Shown here one piece after another: positions 43,006 through 51,598 of a DNA stretch of 64,000 bases (position 1 is its first letter; the number at the start of each line of letters is the position of its first letter). Location of the stretch: contig CALUXG010000004.1 in the NCBI GenBank assembly GCA_944324685.1, forward strand, positions 1 to 64,000, read 5' to 3'. The stretch comes from an uncultured Elusimicrobiales bacterium. Lineage in GTDB: Bacteria; Elusimicrobiota; Elusimicrobia; Elusimicrobiales; Elusimicrobiaceae. A program made the position numbers and the translations under genes. The notes beneath the pieces were generated by a model, which saw only the letters and a program-made list of their open reading frames with translations, made no database searches and was not told the DNA's origin.

Positions 43006-44214
43006 TTATTCGTCTAAGAAGCTTTTGCCTGCGGGCAATGGAGGCAAGCCCAAATAATCGGCGGCTGTCTGTCCCAAGTCAGCATACGTTGCCCGTCCTC
43101 CTATAAAACCCGCCTTCACCCGCTTGCCGAACATCAGTACGGGGACATGTTCGCGCGTATGGTCTGTGCCTTTGTAAGTAGGATCGCAGCCATGGTCGGC
43201 CGTGATAAATACAAGGTCGTTTTCTTTCAAACGTGCGGCCAGCTCAGGCAAACGGGTATCAAAATATTCCAAGCCTTTGGCATATCCTTCCACGTCACGT
43301 CGGTGGCCCCATGTCATGTCAAAATCCACGAAATTGGTAAAAACGATACTGTTGTCGGGAGCGTTTTGCACTTCTAGAAGCGTTGTGTCCCATAATTCCT
43401 GCAGGCCGGAAGCTTTCACCGCGCGCGTAATGCCGCAATGTGCATAAATATCGGCTATTTTTCCGACGGATATTACGTTTCCTCCCGCTTCTTTCATCTC
43501 GTCCAGCAGGGTTTTTTGCGGCGGAGGTACGGAATAGTCGTGGCGGTTTTTGGTGCGTTTGAATTCTCCTCTTTTTTCTCCCTCAAAAGGCCGCGCAATG
43601 ACGCGTGCGATATTATAGGGTTTGACATGCTTGAATGCGATTTCGCATATATGGTATAGCCGCTGCAACCCGAAATGTTTTTCATGGGCGGCGATTTGGA
43701 ATACGCTGTCTGCGGAAGTGTAGCAAATGGGTTTGCCCGTTTGGATATGTTCCTCCCCCAGTTCTTCTATAATAACCGTACCGGAGGCGGCCTTATTGCC
43801 CAAAATGCCTTCCAATTGCGCTTCGGCGCATATTTTTTCAATCAGTTCCGTGGGAAAAGACGGGTAATCCGGTTTGAAGTATCCCCAGTTAAACGTAACG
43901 GGTACGCCGGCCATTTCCCAGTGGCCCGAAGAAGTGTCTTTGCCGTGGCTGATTTCTTTCATATAGCCGTATTTGGCGGGCAGACGCAGCGCGGCCGGAG
44001 GTTGTTGGCCTGCCTGCACTTCTCGTCCGGTGGAAGCTTGCGCGGCTTTGAATAAACCCAAAACGGCCAAATTCGGCAGCTTAATGCCGCCGCGTGCGGA
44101 AGCGATATGTCCCAGCGTGTCTGCCCCTTCGTCGCCAAATTTGGCGGCGTCTTCGGCTCCGCCTATGCCAAAAGAATCCATCATTAAAATAATCACGCGT
44201 CCTTTCTCTTGCAT
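43006..44214 (-). CDS. deoB: Phosphopentomutase
   Basis: DeoB (402 residues) interconverts ribose or deoxyribose 1- and 5-phosphates in nucleoside salvage. The alkaline-phosphatase-superfamily metal sites are visible: [13 protein letters not shown] at the start, the nucleophile Thr in [28 protein letters not shown], and the C-terminal [34 protein letters not shown] precedes the ATG. Confidence 0.96.
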   Translation of the reverse strand: MQEKGRVIILMMDSFGIGGAEDAAKFGDEGADTLGHIASARGGIKLPNLAVLGLFKAAQASTGREVQAGQQPPAALRLPAKYGYMKEISHGKDTSSGHWEMAGVPVTFNWGYFKPDYPSFPTELIEKICAEAQLEGILGNKAASGTVIIEELGEEHIQTGKPICYTSADSVFQIAAHEKHFGLQRLYHICEIAFKHVKPYNIARVIARPFEGEKRGEFKRTKNRHDYSVPPPQKTLLDEMKEAGGNVISVGKIADIYAHCGITRAVKASGLQELWDTTLLEVQNAPDNSIVFTNFVDFDMTWGHRRDVEGYAKGLEYFDTRLPELAARLKENDLVFITADHGCDPTYKGTDHTREHVPVLMFGKRVKAGFIGGRATYADLGQTAADYLGLPPLPAGKSFLDE

Positions 44215-44325
44215 ACATGCTCCTTGCAGCTGTTTTTTGTGCGCCGTGGCGTTTGTCTTTACTCTAGCAAATTTATTTTGCCGCTTCTAGTCCGAAAAAA
44301 CCGTACGCGCGCATTAAAAAATCAG

Positions 44326-44331
44326 TATAAT
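44326..44331 (+). promoter_or_regulatory. -10 box of the autotransporter gene
   Basis: A consensus TATAAT lies 34 bases before the ATG, with a GGAGGG ribosome binding site in between. No good -35 box is seen. Confidence 0.5.
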
Positions 44332-44364
44332 GGACATAGGCATATTTTCTAAGCCGGAGGGAAT

Positions 44365-47094
44365 ATGAAAAAATTTATAGTATTATTCTCGGCGTTCTTT
44401 CTTGTCGCCGCGCAGGGTTTGGCCGGAACAGGGAAACACCTCGTTTACAACGTTTCTTCTACGATATATGAGGACATTATCCATGCCGATCATGCCGATA
44501 TAGAAGAAAGCGAATTGGAAGAAGAAGTGGACAGCTTTGCCAATTCCGTAACCATTCGCGGAGGAACTTTTAATAATGATGTTATCGTCGGCGAAAGTGA
44601 GTACGGAGACGCTTATCAAAACGAACTGCATGTACATGGCGGAACTTATGGCAATTTGTCGGACTTAAAAGCCGGTTATTCCCGCAGCGGAAACGCCGCG
44701 GAGAATATCGTACGTGTAAACGGCGTAACTTTACGAGGGGAGTTGGTGGCGGGAGACGGCGCCGTTGACGCTACGGACAACGTACTGTCCATAGCGTCCA
44801 GCAATGTGAATTACAATGCTTCTTCTCCCAATAAAATTATCGCTGGCAAAGGATATTCCGGCAATGTTTCTTACAATCGGTTAAACCTAACGGACGGGAC
44901 CGTCGTTGACGCCGTAACCGCCGCCGGTTATAGCGACGGTGAAGCGGAAGTCTCTTATAATACCGTTACGGTGGACGGGAACAGCCTGCTGAACAATACT
45001 TCCAGCAGCAACGGGGTATATGGAGGATATGCCGCTAAGGGCCATTCCGTTCATAATCAGATTTCGTTGCGGCAGGCCGGTAATGTGGCGGCCGATTTAT
45101 ACGGCGGCTACAGCAATGGCGGTGCGGCGGAATATAATTTGGTACAGGTGGAGCAGGCCGGTAATATATCCGGCGCGGTGTACGGGGGGTATACATCCGG
45201 AGCCGATCAAGCCTATTACAATGAAGTACGTATACAGGGAGGGACTCTATCCTCCGAAGCGGCCGGAGGCTGGGCCGCTGCCGAAGGAAATGCGTTAAAC
45301 AACCGTGTAACCGTGGAGTCTAATGCCGTGCTGGCGGATTCGGCTTTGGTATACGGCGGTTATGCCGCACAGGGGGAGGCTTCTCGCAATACGGTTTCGC
45401 TGGCTTCCGCTTCGGTGGGGAAAGCCGCTTATGGAGGTTATGCCGCCGCAGGTGCGGCCAACGGCAACAGTCTGACCGTTTTCGGTGCGACGCGGGGAGG
45501 CAATACGCTGGCCGGCGGATATTCCGCGGCGAGTACGGCGGACAATAATGCTTTGTCTCTGCAAGGGGTTGTCTTATCCTCCGCTGACGGCTGGGCCGGA
45601 GGGTACGCAGCAGCGGGTGCATCGGGCAATACGCTGACGGCGGTGCAATCCGCCTTGACGGGGAATGTGTACGGCGGGCGTACGGCGGCGGGCCATGCGT
45701 CCGGTAACCGCGTTTCCGTTACGGGAGAGACGGTATCCGGCAATATATACGGCGGATATACGCAAGATGGAGAGGCCTCCGGAAATACGGTAGAGTTGGA
45801 CGGAGTAACTGTAGACGGAGACGTTTATGCGGGTTATAGCTCTTCCGGCAATGCAACAGTCAATAATACCCTTATTTTATCCGGCAACACAAAAATCAAC
45901 GGTGATTTTTACGGAGGGAACGGAACGGAATCTTCCGGCAACAGCCTGTTGCTGCGCAACTATACGGGATCCGTCAATGCGGTGGATTCCTTTGAACGCG
46001 TAACGATTTACGGTTTAGGCAGCGATGTTACTTTTAATGAAGACGTAGCCGGCGGCATTGATGTCCAGCTGTATGGCAAACCGTCTGAAATGAGCCAAGT
46101 GCTGGCCCATACCCAAAGCGGTACGGAGCTGACGTTAAACCGCGGCGTGTTGGGCGCGTACGCATATAGCCTGACCGGTACGCCAAACGGATCTTTGACG
46201 GATTGGAGTGTCAAGGGACAATACCAAAATGATTTGGCCAAACCGTATGCGCAGGCGCAGCTAGCGGGATTGGCTCTGGCAACGATAGGCGACGATATGT
46301 TGGAAGACGCCTTTAATGAAGCGGTGGCGCTGAATACGCCCAATGACAGTTTCGGCGGCGTACAGTATTATGACAATTCTTATGAAACGGGCAGCGGATT
46401 TGATTTGCAAAGTTTCGTAGTGCAGGGCGGTCATTGGTATAAGCCCGGGGATTATGTATGGGGTTGGTTTGTGCGTTACGGCCATGGACAATATGACACC
46501 GATCCTCAATCCGCCGACGGCGGGATTGACGATTTCGGCTTGGGCGGTTTTGTCTTGCTGCCTTACAGCGATGAGGGGCGCATAGAAGCCGTTCTGCGCG
46601 CCGGTTATCAGACGGGAGATTTTTCTTCCGACGAACTGTCTTCCAGCTTGGATCTGAAAGGTTTTTATGGGGTATTGTCCGCCGGCTTGGTGCAGAATGT
46701 GTCTGCTTTGCAATTATACGGCAAAATAAACTGGCTGTATCTGACGGGAGACGACGGATATGACAATTTGGGCCAAAATGTGGATTTTGACGCCGTGCAA
46801 AGTTTAAGCGGAAAAATCGGCGCAAAGCTGAATTTAGGCACGCTGGCCAACAAATATAAACCGTATGTCGGGGTGGCCGGAATTTACGAAATAGACGGCG
46901 AAAGCAGCGTCAGCGTGGACGGACATAATGTATCCGACGTAGAAATGGACGGCTTAACGGGGCAGGCCGAGCTGGGTATCAGTTATGAAAACGTGGATGC
47001 CATGCTGCCCATGAAATCCAGCGTTTCCGTTTTCGGCTTGGCGGGGCAAGCAGAAGGCTGGGGCGCAAATGTCCGTTTGGCTTTTTCATTCTAA
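44365..47094 (+). CDS. Autotransporter adhesin-like protein with YGGY repeats
   Basis: A 909-residue type V secretion protein. A signal peptide is at 1-20. The passenger (about 25-620) is made of roughly a dozen diverged repeats of about 30 residues, each with a Y-G-G-Y (or AGGY, YGGR) turn, then a Gly/Ala-rich segment, an Asn, and a beta strand, which fits a beta-helix. A C-terminal beta-barrel of about 270 residues follows and ends GWGANVRLAFSF, with the terminal Phe typical of outer-membrane barrels. It is a probable surface adhesin. It is monocistronic, with a strong terminator. Confidence 0.88.
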   Translation: MKKFIVLFSAFFLVAAQGLAGTGKHLVYNVSSTIYEDIIHADHADIEESELEEEVDSFANSVTIRGGTFNNDVIVGESEYGDAYQNELHVHGGTYGNLSDLKAGYSRSGNAAENIVRVNGVTLRGELVAGDGAVDATDNVLSIASSNVNYNASSPNKIIAGKGYSGNVSYNRLNLTDGTVVDAVTAAGYSDGEAEVSYNTVTVDGNSLLNNTSSSNGVYGGYAAKGHSVHNQISLRQAGNVAADLYGGYSNGGAAEYNLVQVEQAGNISGAVYGGYTSGADQAYYNEVRIQGGTLSSEAAGGWAAAEGNALNNRVTVESNAVLADSALVYGGYAAQGEASRNTVSLASASVGKAAYGGYAAAGAANGNSLTVFGATRGGNTLAGGYSAASTADNNALSLQGVVLSSADGWAGGYAAAGASGNTLTAVQSALTGNVYGGRTAAGHASGNRVSVTGETVSGNIYGGYTQDGEASGNTVELDGVTVDGDVYAGYSSSGNATVNNTLILSGNTKINGDFYGGNGTESSGNSLLLRNYTGSVNAVDSFERVTIYGLGSDVTFNEDVAGGIDVQLYGKPSEMSQVLAHTQSGTELTLNRGVLGAYAYSLTGTPNGSLTDWSVKGQYQNDLAKPYAQAQLAGLALATIGDDMLEDAFNEAVALNTPNDSFGGVQYYDNSYETGSGFDLQSFVVQGGHWYKPGDYVWGWFVRYGHGQYDTDPQSADGGIDDFGLGGFVLLPYSDEGRIEAVLRAGYQTGDFSSDELSSSLDLKGFYGVLSAGLVQNVSALQLYGKINWLYLTGDDGYDNLGQNVDFDAVQSLSGKIGAKLNLGTLANKYKPYVGVAGIYEIDGESSVSVDGHNVSDVEMDGLTGQAELGISYENVDAMLPMKSSVSVFGLAGQAEGWGANVRLAFSF

Positions 47095-47113
47095 CGGGGC
47101 GGTGTAATTTGCC

Positions 47114-47143
47114 AAAGCCCCGATGTGAAATCGGGGCTTTTTT
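47114..47143 (+). terminator. Terminator of the autotransporter gene
   Basis: AAAGCCCCGA at 47114-47123 pairs with TCGGGGCTTT at 47131-47140, followed by a T-run to 47143. Confidence 0.93.
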
Positions 47144-47253
47144 GTCGGGGAACATTTTGACGGGAAGGAGTTTGTCTCTCCTATAAAAAGGGTTCTGAAA
47201 CGCTTTTCAGCCGCGGGCGTTTCTTGTTAAACTATAAAATGGCGGAGGAAAAA

Positions 47254-47829
47254 ATGAACAAAGCCTATGAAACAATGAGAAATTTTTGGTTGGACGTCAA
47301 AAACTTACAGCACAAAGAAGAAGTGCCTTTGTTGGGTGAAAGAAAAATATGCGTGTGCGGCGTGGAAATAGCGGCGCGGGATACAAAGGGAGGCATAAAA
47401 AATTTTTTGATAGCGGCGTCCTCTTTAGGCAATGCCAGCATTTATTTTGAGAACAACAGTGCCAGCGGCATAGGCGGATTTACCGGCGGGGCCAGCAGCG
47501 GTTCCGTGCGGGAAAAAGCTTTGCGCATGATGCAGGCCGGCGCGGCGGCCGCCGTCCGGTTGGAACCAAAAGCCGTACTGACGCCTCAACAAGATGAAAA
47601 TAAAGTAACGTTGTTTGCCGTATCGGGCGACGGGCAAATTTATGCCAGCGAACTGCCGGAAACGGACGTGCGTAATCCGGAAAACGCTTTGTATGCGTTT
47701 TTCGCTTACAGCCAACAGTTAATCAGTGCTTTCCGTGCGGAGAATGAAGCCGTTTCACCGTCCAAAGAAACGGCTAAACCAGCCGCCCCGTCTGCCGCTG
47801 CGGACACCGAGCCAGACAAAAAACAATAA
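47254..47829 (+). CDS. Protein of unknown function, operon partner of an EAL enzyme
   Basis: A 191-residue, probably cytoplasmic protein (no signal or membrane segment). The ATG at 47254 follows GGAGG by six bases; upstream in-frame ATGs overlap this site. The centre has a Gly/Ser-rich stretch (IGGFTGGASSGSVREKAL) and the strand KVTLFAVSGDGQIYASELP. The C-terminal 30 residues are an Ala/Pro/Lys tail. It ends 21 bases before the EAL gene, so a common function in cyclic-di-GMP signalling is a guess from context only. Confidence 0.7.
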   Translation: MNKAYETMRNFWLDVKNLQHKEEVPLLGERKICVCGVEIAARDTKGGIKNFLIAASSLGNASIYFENNSASGIGGFTGGASSGSVREKALRMMQAGAAAAVRLEPKAVLTPQQDENKVTLFAVSGDGQIYASELPETDVRNPENALYAFFAYSQQLISAFRAENEAVSPSKETAKPAAPSAAADTEPDKKQ

Positions 47830-47850
47830 GCGCCCATTTTGGGAATAATT

Positions 47851-50121
47851 ATGTATAAAGTAACCGGTTTTAAAAGAGCATTTTTATTGATACTGGCCGC
47901 CGCGCTGCTGGTGGTGTTGGCGTCTGTTCTTTATTGGCGTCAAGTAACAGACCGGTTAAGCCAAGACGCCCGCACGGTTATCGTCAGTTCCAGCCGCGAA
48001 TTGGCGGATAATTTCAGCCGTCTGCTGGGAGCGGAGTTCCGGCTTTTATCCACAGTGGCCGTTTCTTTGCAAGATTCGCGTTTGCTGGAAAATCAGCAGG
48101 CTTTGGTAAAATATTTGGACCGACAGAACAAAAATAATGCGTTTACGCTTATGGGGTATCAGGGACCGGACGGACGCGCCGTATTTTCAAACGGGGGCGT
48201 ACTGCCGGATTTTATTTCCGCGGAAAACGTGGAAACCGTTTATAAACAAAAGCATTATATTTCCGGCCGGCGCAAGGGTCCTTTTACGGGCAAAGATATT
48301 TTGGTGTTTGCCGTTCCCATGCCCTCTCCTGAAGGAGAAAAAGCGGGCGTGGTTTTCGCAACGCAAACGATTGAATTTTACGCTCGCACTCTTTCCGCCA
48401 ATGCCACTCACGGAGAAGGACTGGCCTTTATCCTTAACCGAAAGGGGGATGTCATTATCGCTTATCCGCGCGCCGCATACGGCAATGTGTTTGAAGCGGG
48501 GCAGCATTCTTCATATGACCGCGGGAAATCCGCCTTGCGTACCCAGCAGGAAATTACCCGCGGGGAAAGCGGATGGACGGGCTATACGCTGGATGGGGAA
48601 CATCGTTTTGCTTCATACTATCCCTTGCGTTATAATGACTGGTTTGCCATGGCGGTGCTGCCCACCAAATCCGTGGCCGAACAGGCACAGCGTTTGGTAC
48701 TCATGTCCTTAGTATTATTCAGTTCCATTATTGTGGTGCTGGGAGTGTTGCTTGTATTTATTTTACGCATGCAGAGCCAAAGCAGTCGCGCTTTGTTTCG
48801 TATGGGTTTTGTGGATCCTTTGACGGAGACGGACAATTTAAACGCTTTCCGTTTTAAGTTTTCCCGCGCGGCGGAAGCTTTTAAGAAAAAAGGAATTCCT
48901 TATGCTTTGGTGATGGTGAATGTAAACCGTTTTAAGGCCGTCAATGACATTTACGGCTTTGAACAGGGAGACCAAGTACTGAAACAAGTGGCGGCGGCTT
49001 TGCGCGCGGGGTTGGAAAAAGGAGAACTGTTCTGCCGCTCTTCTTCGGATATATTTTTATTGTTGCTGGCCTGTCCCGACCGTACGGAACTGGGCCGCCG
49101 CGTAGATTCTTTGGCCGAGCGTGCGGGGCGTTATTGCCGCAGCGGCGGCGAATGTCTTCCTTTGTCTTTAACTTGCGGCATTTATTTGGTTGATGAAGAC
49201 GTTCCTTTCTATATTATGATGGACCGCGCCAATTTGGCGTGGGCTTCGGCCAAGCAGCATGCCGGACAAGTATGCGCGTTTTACGATGAACAGTCGCGCA
49301 GGCAGATTGTGATAGAAAAGCGCATTGAAAGCATTATGGACCAAGCTTTGCGCGATGGGGAATTTAAGATTTATTTGCAGCCGAAATGTGATTTTAAGAC
49401 CGGCTTGACCCGCAGCGCCGAAGCGTTGGTGCGTTGGCAGCATCCGACACAGGGACTGGTGCCGCCCGACCAGTTTATTCCGGTGTTTGAGAAAAACGGT
49501 TTTGTGCTTAAACTGGATATGTTTATGCTGCAGCAGACTTTGCAGCTGCTGAAAGCGTGGAAAGAACAAGGCAAACCCGTGGTTCCTATTGGCGTCAATT
49601 TTTCCCGTTTGCATTTGGAAGATCCGCAATTTATTGACGTATTGGCGCGCATGGCAGACGAATATGGCGTGGAACATCATTTGTTGGAAGTGGAATTGAC
49701 GGAAAGCGTGGTATTTGGCAATGTGGAATTGATGAAAAACGTTATTGATTCTCTGCACGCCAAAGGTTTTTCCGTGGCTATGGATGATTTCGGTTCCGGT
49801 TATTCTTCGTTGAATGTATTGAAAAACTTAGATTTTGATTGTGTGAAACTGGATAAAGAATTTCTGGTCCGCGGGGAAGGAAATCCCCGTATGCGGCAAA
49901 TCATTTCCGGTTTGGTGCGCATGATAAAAAGTTTGGGCAGCGGCGTGGTGGCCGAAGGCGTAGAGACGGCGGAACAGGCTGAATTTTTAAGCGGTATCGG
50001 CTGTGATCTGGCACAGGGATATTATTTTTCCCGCCCGCTGCCGCCGGAAGACTTTGCTCTCCGGCTGGCACAGGAAAAGGAAAAAAATTCCAAAGACCAT
50101 CAAACGCAAAAGGCCGCATAA
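47851..50121 (+). CDS. Membrane cyclic-di-GMP phosphodiesterase (Cache-GGDEF-EAL)
   Basis: A 756-residue inner-membrane protein. Membrane segments are at about 7-27 and 283-305, and the periplasmic part between them resembles a Cache sensor. A GGDEF domain (about 320-480) is degenerate: SSSDIF stands in place of GGDEF, so it is not expected to make cyclic-di-GMP. The EAL domain (about 490-745) keeps EALVRW, ELTES, DDFGSGYSS, KLDKEF and EGVETAEQ and looks active. The ATG at 47851 is used; GGGA is the only ribosome binding site. Confidence 0.92.
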   Translation: MYKVTGFKRAFLLILAAALLVVLASVLYWRQVTDRLSQDARTVIVSSSRELADNFSRLLGAEFRLLSTVAVSLQDSRLLENQQALVKYLDRQNKNNAFTLMGYQGPDGRAVFSNGGVLPDFISAENVETVYKQKHYISGRRKGPFTGKDILVFAVPMPSPEGEKAGVVFATQTIEFYARTLSANATHGEGLAFILNRKGDVIIAYPRAAYGNVFEAGQHSSYDRGKSALRTQQEITRGESGWTGYTLDGEHRFASYYPLRYNDWFAMAVLPTKSVAEQAQRLVLMSLVLFSSIIVVLGVLLVFILRMQSQSSRALFRMGFVDPLTETDNLNAFRFKFSRAAEAFKKKGIPYALVMVNVNRFKAVNDIYGFEQGDQVLKQVAAALRAGLEKGELFCRSSSDIFLLLLACPDRTELGRRVDSLAERAGRYCRSGGECLPLSLTCGIYLVDEDVPFYIMMDRANLAWASAKQHAGQVCAFYDEQSRRQIVIEKRIESIMDQALRDGEFKIYLQPKCDFKTGLTRSAEALVRWQHPTQGLVPPDQFIPVFEKNGFVLKLDMFMLQQTLQLLKAWKEQGKPVVPIGVNFSRLHLEDPQFIDVLARMADEYGVEHHLLEVELTESVVFGNVELMKNVIDSLHAKGFSVAMDDFGSGYSSLNVLKNLDFDCVKLDKEFLVRGEGNPRMRQIISGLVRMIKSLGSGVVAEGVETAEQAEFLSGIGCDLAQGYYFSRPLPPEDFALRLAQEKEKNSKDHQTQKAA

Positions 50122-50132
50122 TGCGGCCTTTT
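50108..50132 (+). terminator. Terminator of the EAL gene
   Basis: AAAAGGCCGCAT at 50108-50119 pairs with ATGCGGCCTTTT at 50121-50132, overlapping the stop codon. Confidence 0.88.
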
Positions 50133-50152
50133 GTTTTGCATAAAAAGCGCGG

Positions 50153-51247
50153 CTAAAAAGAAACTTCTTCTATTTCCTCCGGCGTTTTGTCCAGCGGCAG
50201 CGCTTGATAGACTGCCGTGGCAAAATCTATTTTTGTCAGGTCCACTTTCCGTATGCGGCTGTTGTACATGGTGCGGTAATACAACGCGGGATGTGTCATG
50301 TCGGTAACGGCGGTCCATTGGGTAGCGCTGGGCATGGCGGGGATTTTCTTCTTATCTGCGAACTCCACACCTATGGGAATATCAAAATTATTCAGAATAT
50401 GAAACGCTTGCAGTACTCCCTCCTGCGCGGTGGCGGGAACGGGGGCGGTGCGGTTATAAAAGAATGCGCGCACAAAACGGGACGGAGGGGTAATGTCGCC
50501 GGGCAGCCCCCACAAGCCGGCGCCTGCGCCGAATGCTTTAAGCGTGGTTTGCCCCATATTTTGCGGATGGGTTTCTCCGGTTTGCAGATGAACATAATTG
50601 TTCAGGTTGGTTATTTGCCAAGGGAAAGACGGGGAATTGGTCAGGACTCCGGCCGTGTTTTCATAGATATGGCGCACGCCTGCATTTTCTATTTCCAGCA
50701 CAATGCTGCGGCCTGTGGCGTCGGCTATACGCCAATGACCGGTAGGGGCGGAAGTTTGTCCGTTTTCCGGCGGATAAATGGGGACGATTTCCACTTTTTT
50801 GAGTCCTTTGAGCGCCTCTTCCACGGTGGCGAAATTTGTCAAAAGCCAAGCCACCAGTTCCATATCTCCGATGGACTTAGAGGCCTTTTTCGGATTATAT
50901 TTTCCCAAACTGCCGTACCCGACAAAATAAAACACGCCCGCCGCCAAGCCTTTTTCATTGACGCCTTCTCCGATAAATTTATCTTTGACTACGCTGATGC
51001 CTGCGGCGCCGTATTTGTTTTTCCATTTTAATCCGTTTTGGCCTGCCGGTGTGAGCGAGGTATTTTCCTGTCCGCGCGGAAGAACAATCAGTTTGCTTTC
51101 CAGCGGATAACCGGCCCATTCAATGGTGCGCGCCTGTATTTGCGTGCCGTCTTGCGCGGCAAAAGCGATTCCTGTACAGGCATCGGCGCAAGGGACTTGT
51201 CCCAGCAGCAAAAAGGCGGTTAATATGAAAACGCATGTTTTTTTCAT
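50153..51247 (-). CDS. Choloylglycine hydrolase family protein, exported
   Basis: A 364-residue Ntn hydrolase of the bile salt hydrolase/penicillin V acylase family. The signal peptide ends ...CADA, and cleavage there would expose CTGIAF with the N-terminal Cys nucleophile. An Arg-containing ARTIEW segment and the conserved Asn in GVLTNSPSFPWQITNLNNYV are present. It would act in the periplasm or outside. Bile salt, penicillin V and acyl-homoserine lactone hydrolysis are all known in the family; substrate cannot be assigned. AGGAGG and TATAAT are upstream. Confidence 0.87.
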   Translation of the reverse strand: MKKTCVFILTAFLLLGQVPCADACTGIAFAAQDGTQIQARTIEWAGYPLESKLIVLPRGQENTSLTPAGQNGLKWKNKYGAAGISVVKDKFIGEGVNEKGLAAGVFYFVGYGSLGKYNPKKASKSIGDMELVAWLLTNFATVEEALKGLKKVEIVPIYPPENGQTSAPTGHWRIADATGRSIVLEIENAGVRHIYENTAGVLTNSPSFPWQITNLNNYVHLQTGETHPQNMGQTTLKAFGAGAGLWGLPGDITPPSRFVRAFFYNRTAPVPATAQEGVLQAFHILNNFDIPIGVEFADKKKIPAMPSATQWTAVTDMTHPALYYRTMYNSRIRKVDLTKIDFATAVYQALPLDKTPEEIEEVSF

Positions 51248-51324
51248 GTTTGCCTCCTGTTTGTTTTTATTATAAAAAAGAAAAAGATTTTTTAGAACGT
51301 TTTATTAGGGTTATGCCGAATTTA

Positions 51325-51353
51325 TTGGCAAACGATAATAAAATAAATATGAT
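51325..51353 (+). promoter_or_regulatory. Orphan sigma70-like promoter
   Basis: TTGGCA at 51325-51330 and TATGAT at 51348-51353 are separated by exactly 17 bases, with an A/T-rich spacer. The predicted start is near 51360. There is no annotated gene downstream on this strand until 53050. Confidence 0.6.
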
Positions 51354-51387
51354 TTTTTAGGGATGCGGATGGAAATATCCGTTTTGT

Positions 51388-51437
51388 TTATCACCGGTGC
51401 GTCGGCGCTTGCGCTTCTGTACACCGGTTTGTGATAA
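51388..51437. repeat. Inverted repeat inside the candidate small transcript
   Basis: ACCGGTG at 51393-51399 pairs with CACCGGT at 51422-51428. Outside it, TTATCAC at 51388-51394 can pair with GTGATAA at 51431-51437, as an alternative or extension with a small bulge. Confidence 0.75.
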
Positions 51438-51549
51438 CTTCATATTTTAAGTTTGTTTTTGCGTCTGATATATGGCAAAATTTCATGCCTTTCAGAATGT
51501 GCTTTGGCAAAAAATATATGAATATACGGACGGTGCTTTAGGCAAAACA

Positions 51550-51579
51550 AAAGCCCCGCTCTTTGCAGCGGGGCTTTTT
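51550..51579 (-). terminator. Bidirectional terminator, PhoH gene and orphan transcript
   Basis: AAAGCCCCGCT at 51550-51560 pairs with AGCGGGGCTTT at 51567-51577. T-runs occur on both sides (TTTTT on plus, TTTTGTTTT on minus), so it can end the minus-strand PhoH gene and a plus-strand transcript. Confidence 0.9.
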
Positions 51580-51598
51580 GCAGACAGCCGTTTGGTCT

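Larger units (their letters stand above)
51360..51580 (+). ncRNA. Candidate small RNA or small-peptide transcript
   Basis: This roughly 220-base unit begins at an orphan promoter and ends at a hairpin with T-run (51550-51579). It contains a large inverted repeat (51388-51399 with 51422-51437). It also has a 21-codon frame at 51369-51434, MEISVLFITGASALALLYTGL when split at residue 20 (MEISVLFITGASALALLYTG, then L), with AGGGA upstream. A regulatory RNA, a small hydrophobic peptide, or both are possible. No known RNA family is recognised. Confidence 0.4.

Noticed and set aside
44365-47094. CRISPR array or recent tandem duplication in the autotransporter
   Set aside because: The repeats exist at protein level only; DNA units are diverged and of unequal length, with no constant direct repeat or spacers. 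No CRISPR array was seen anywhere in the window.
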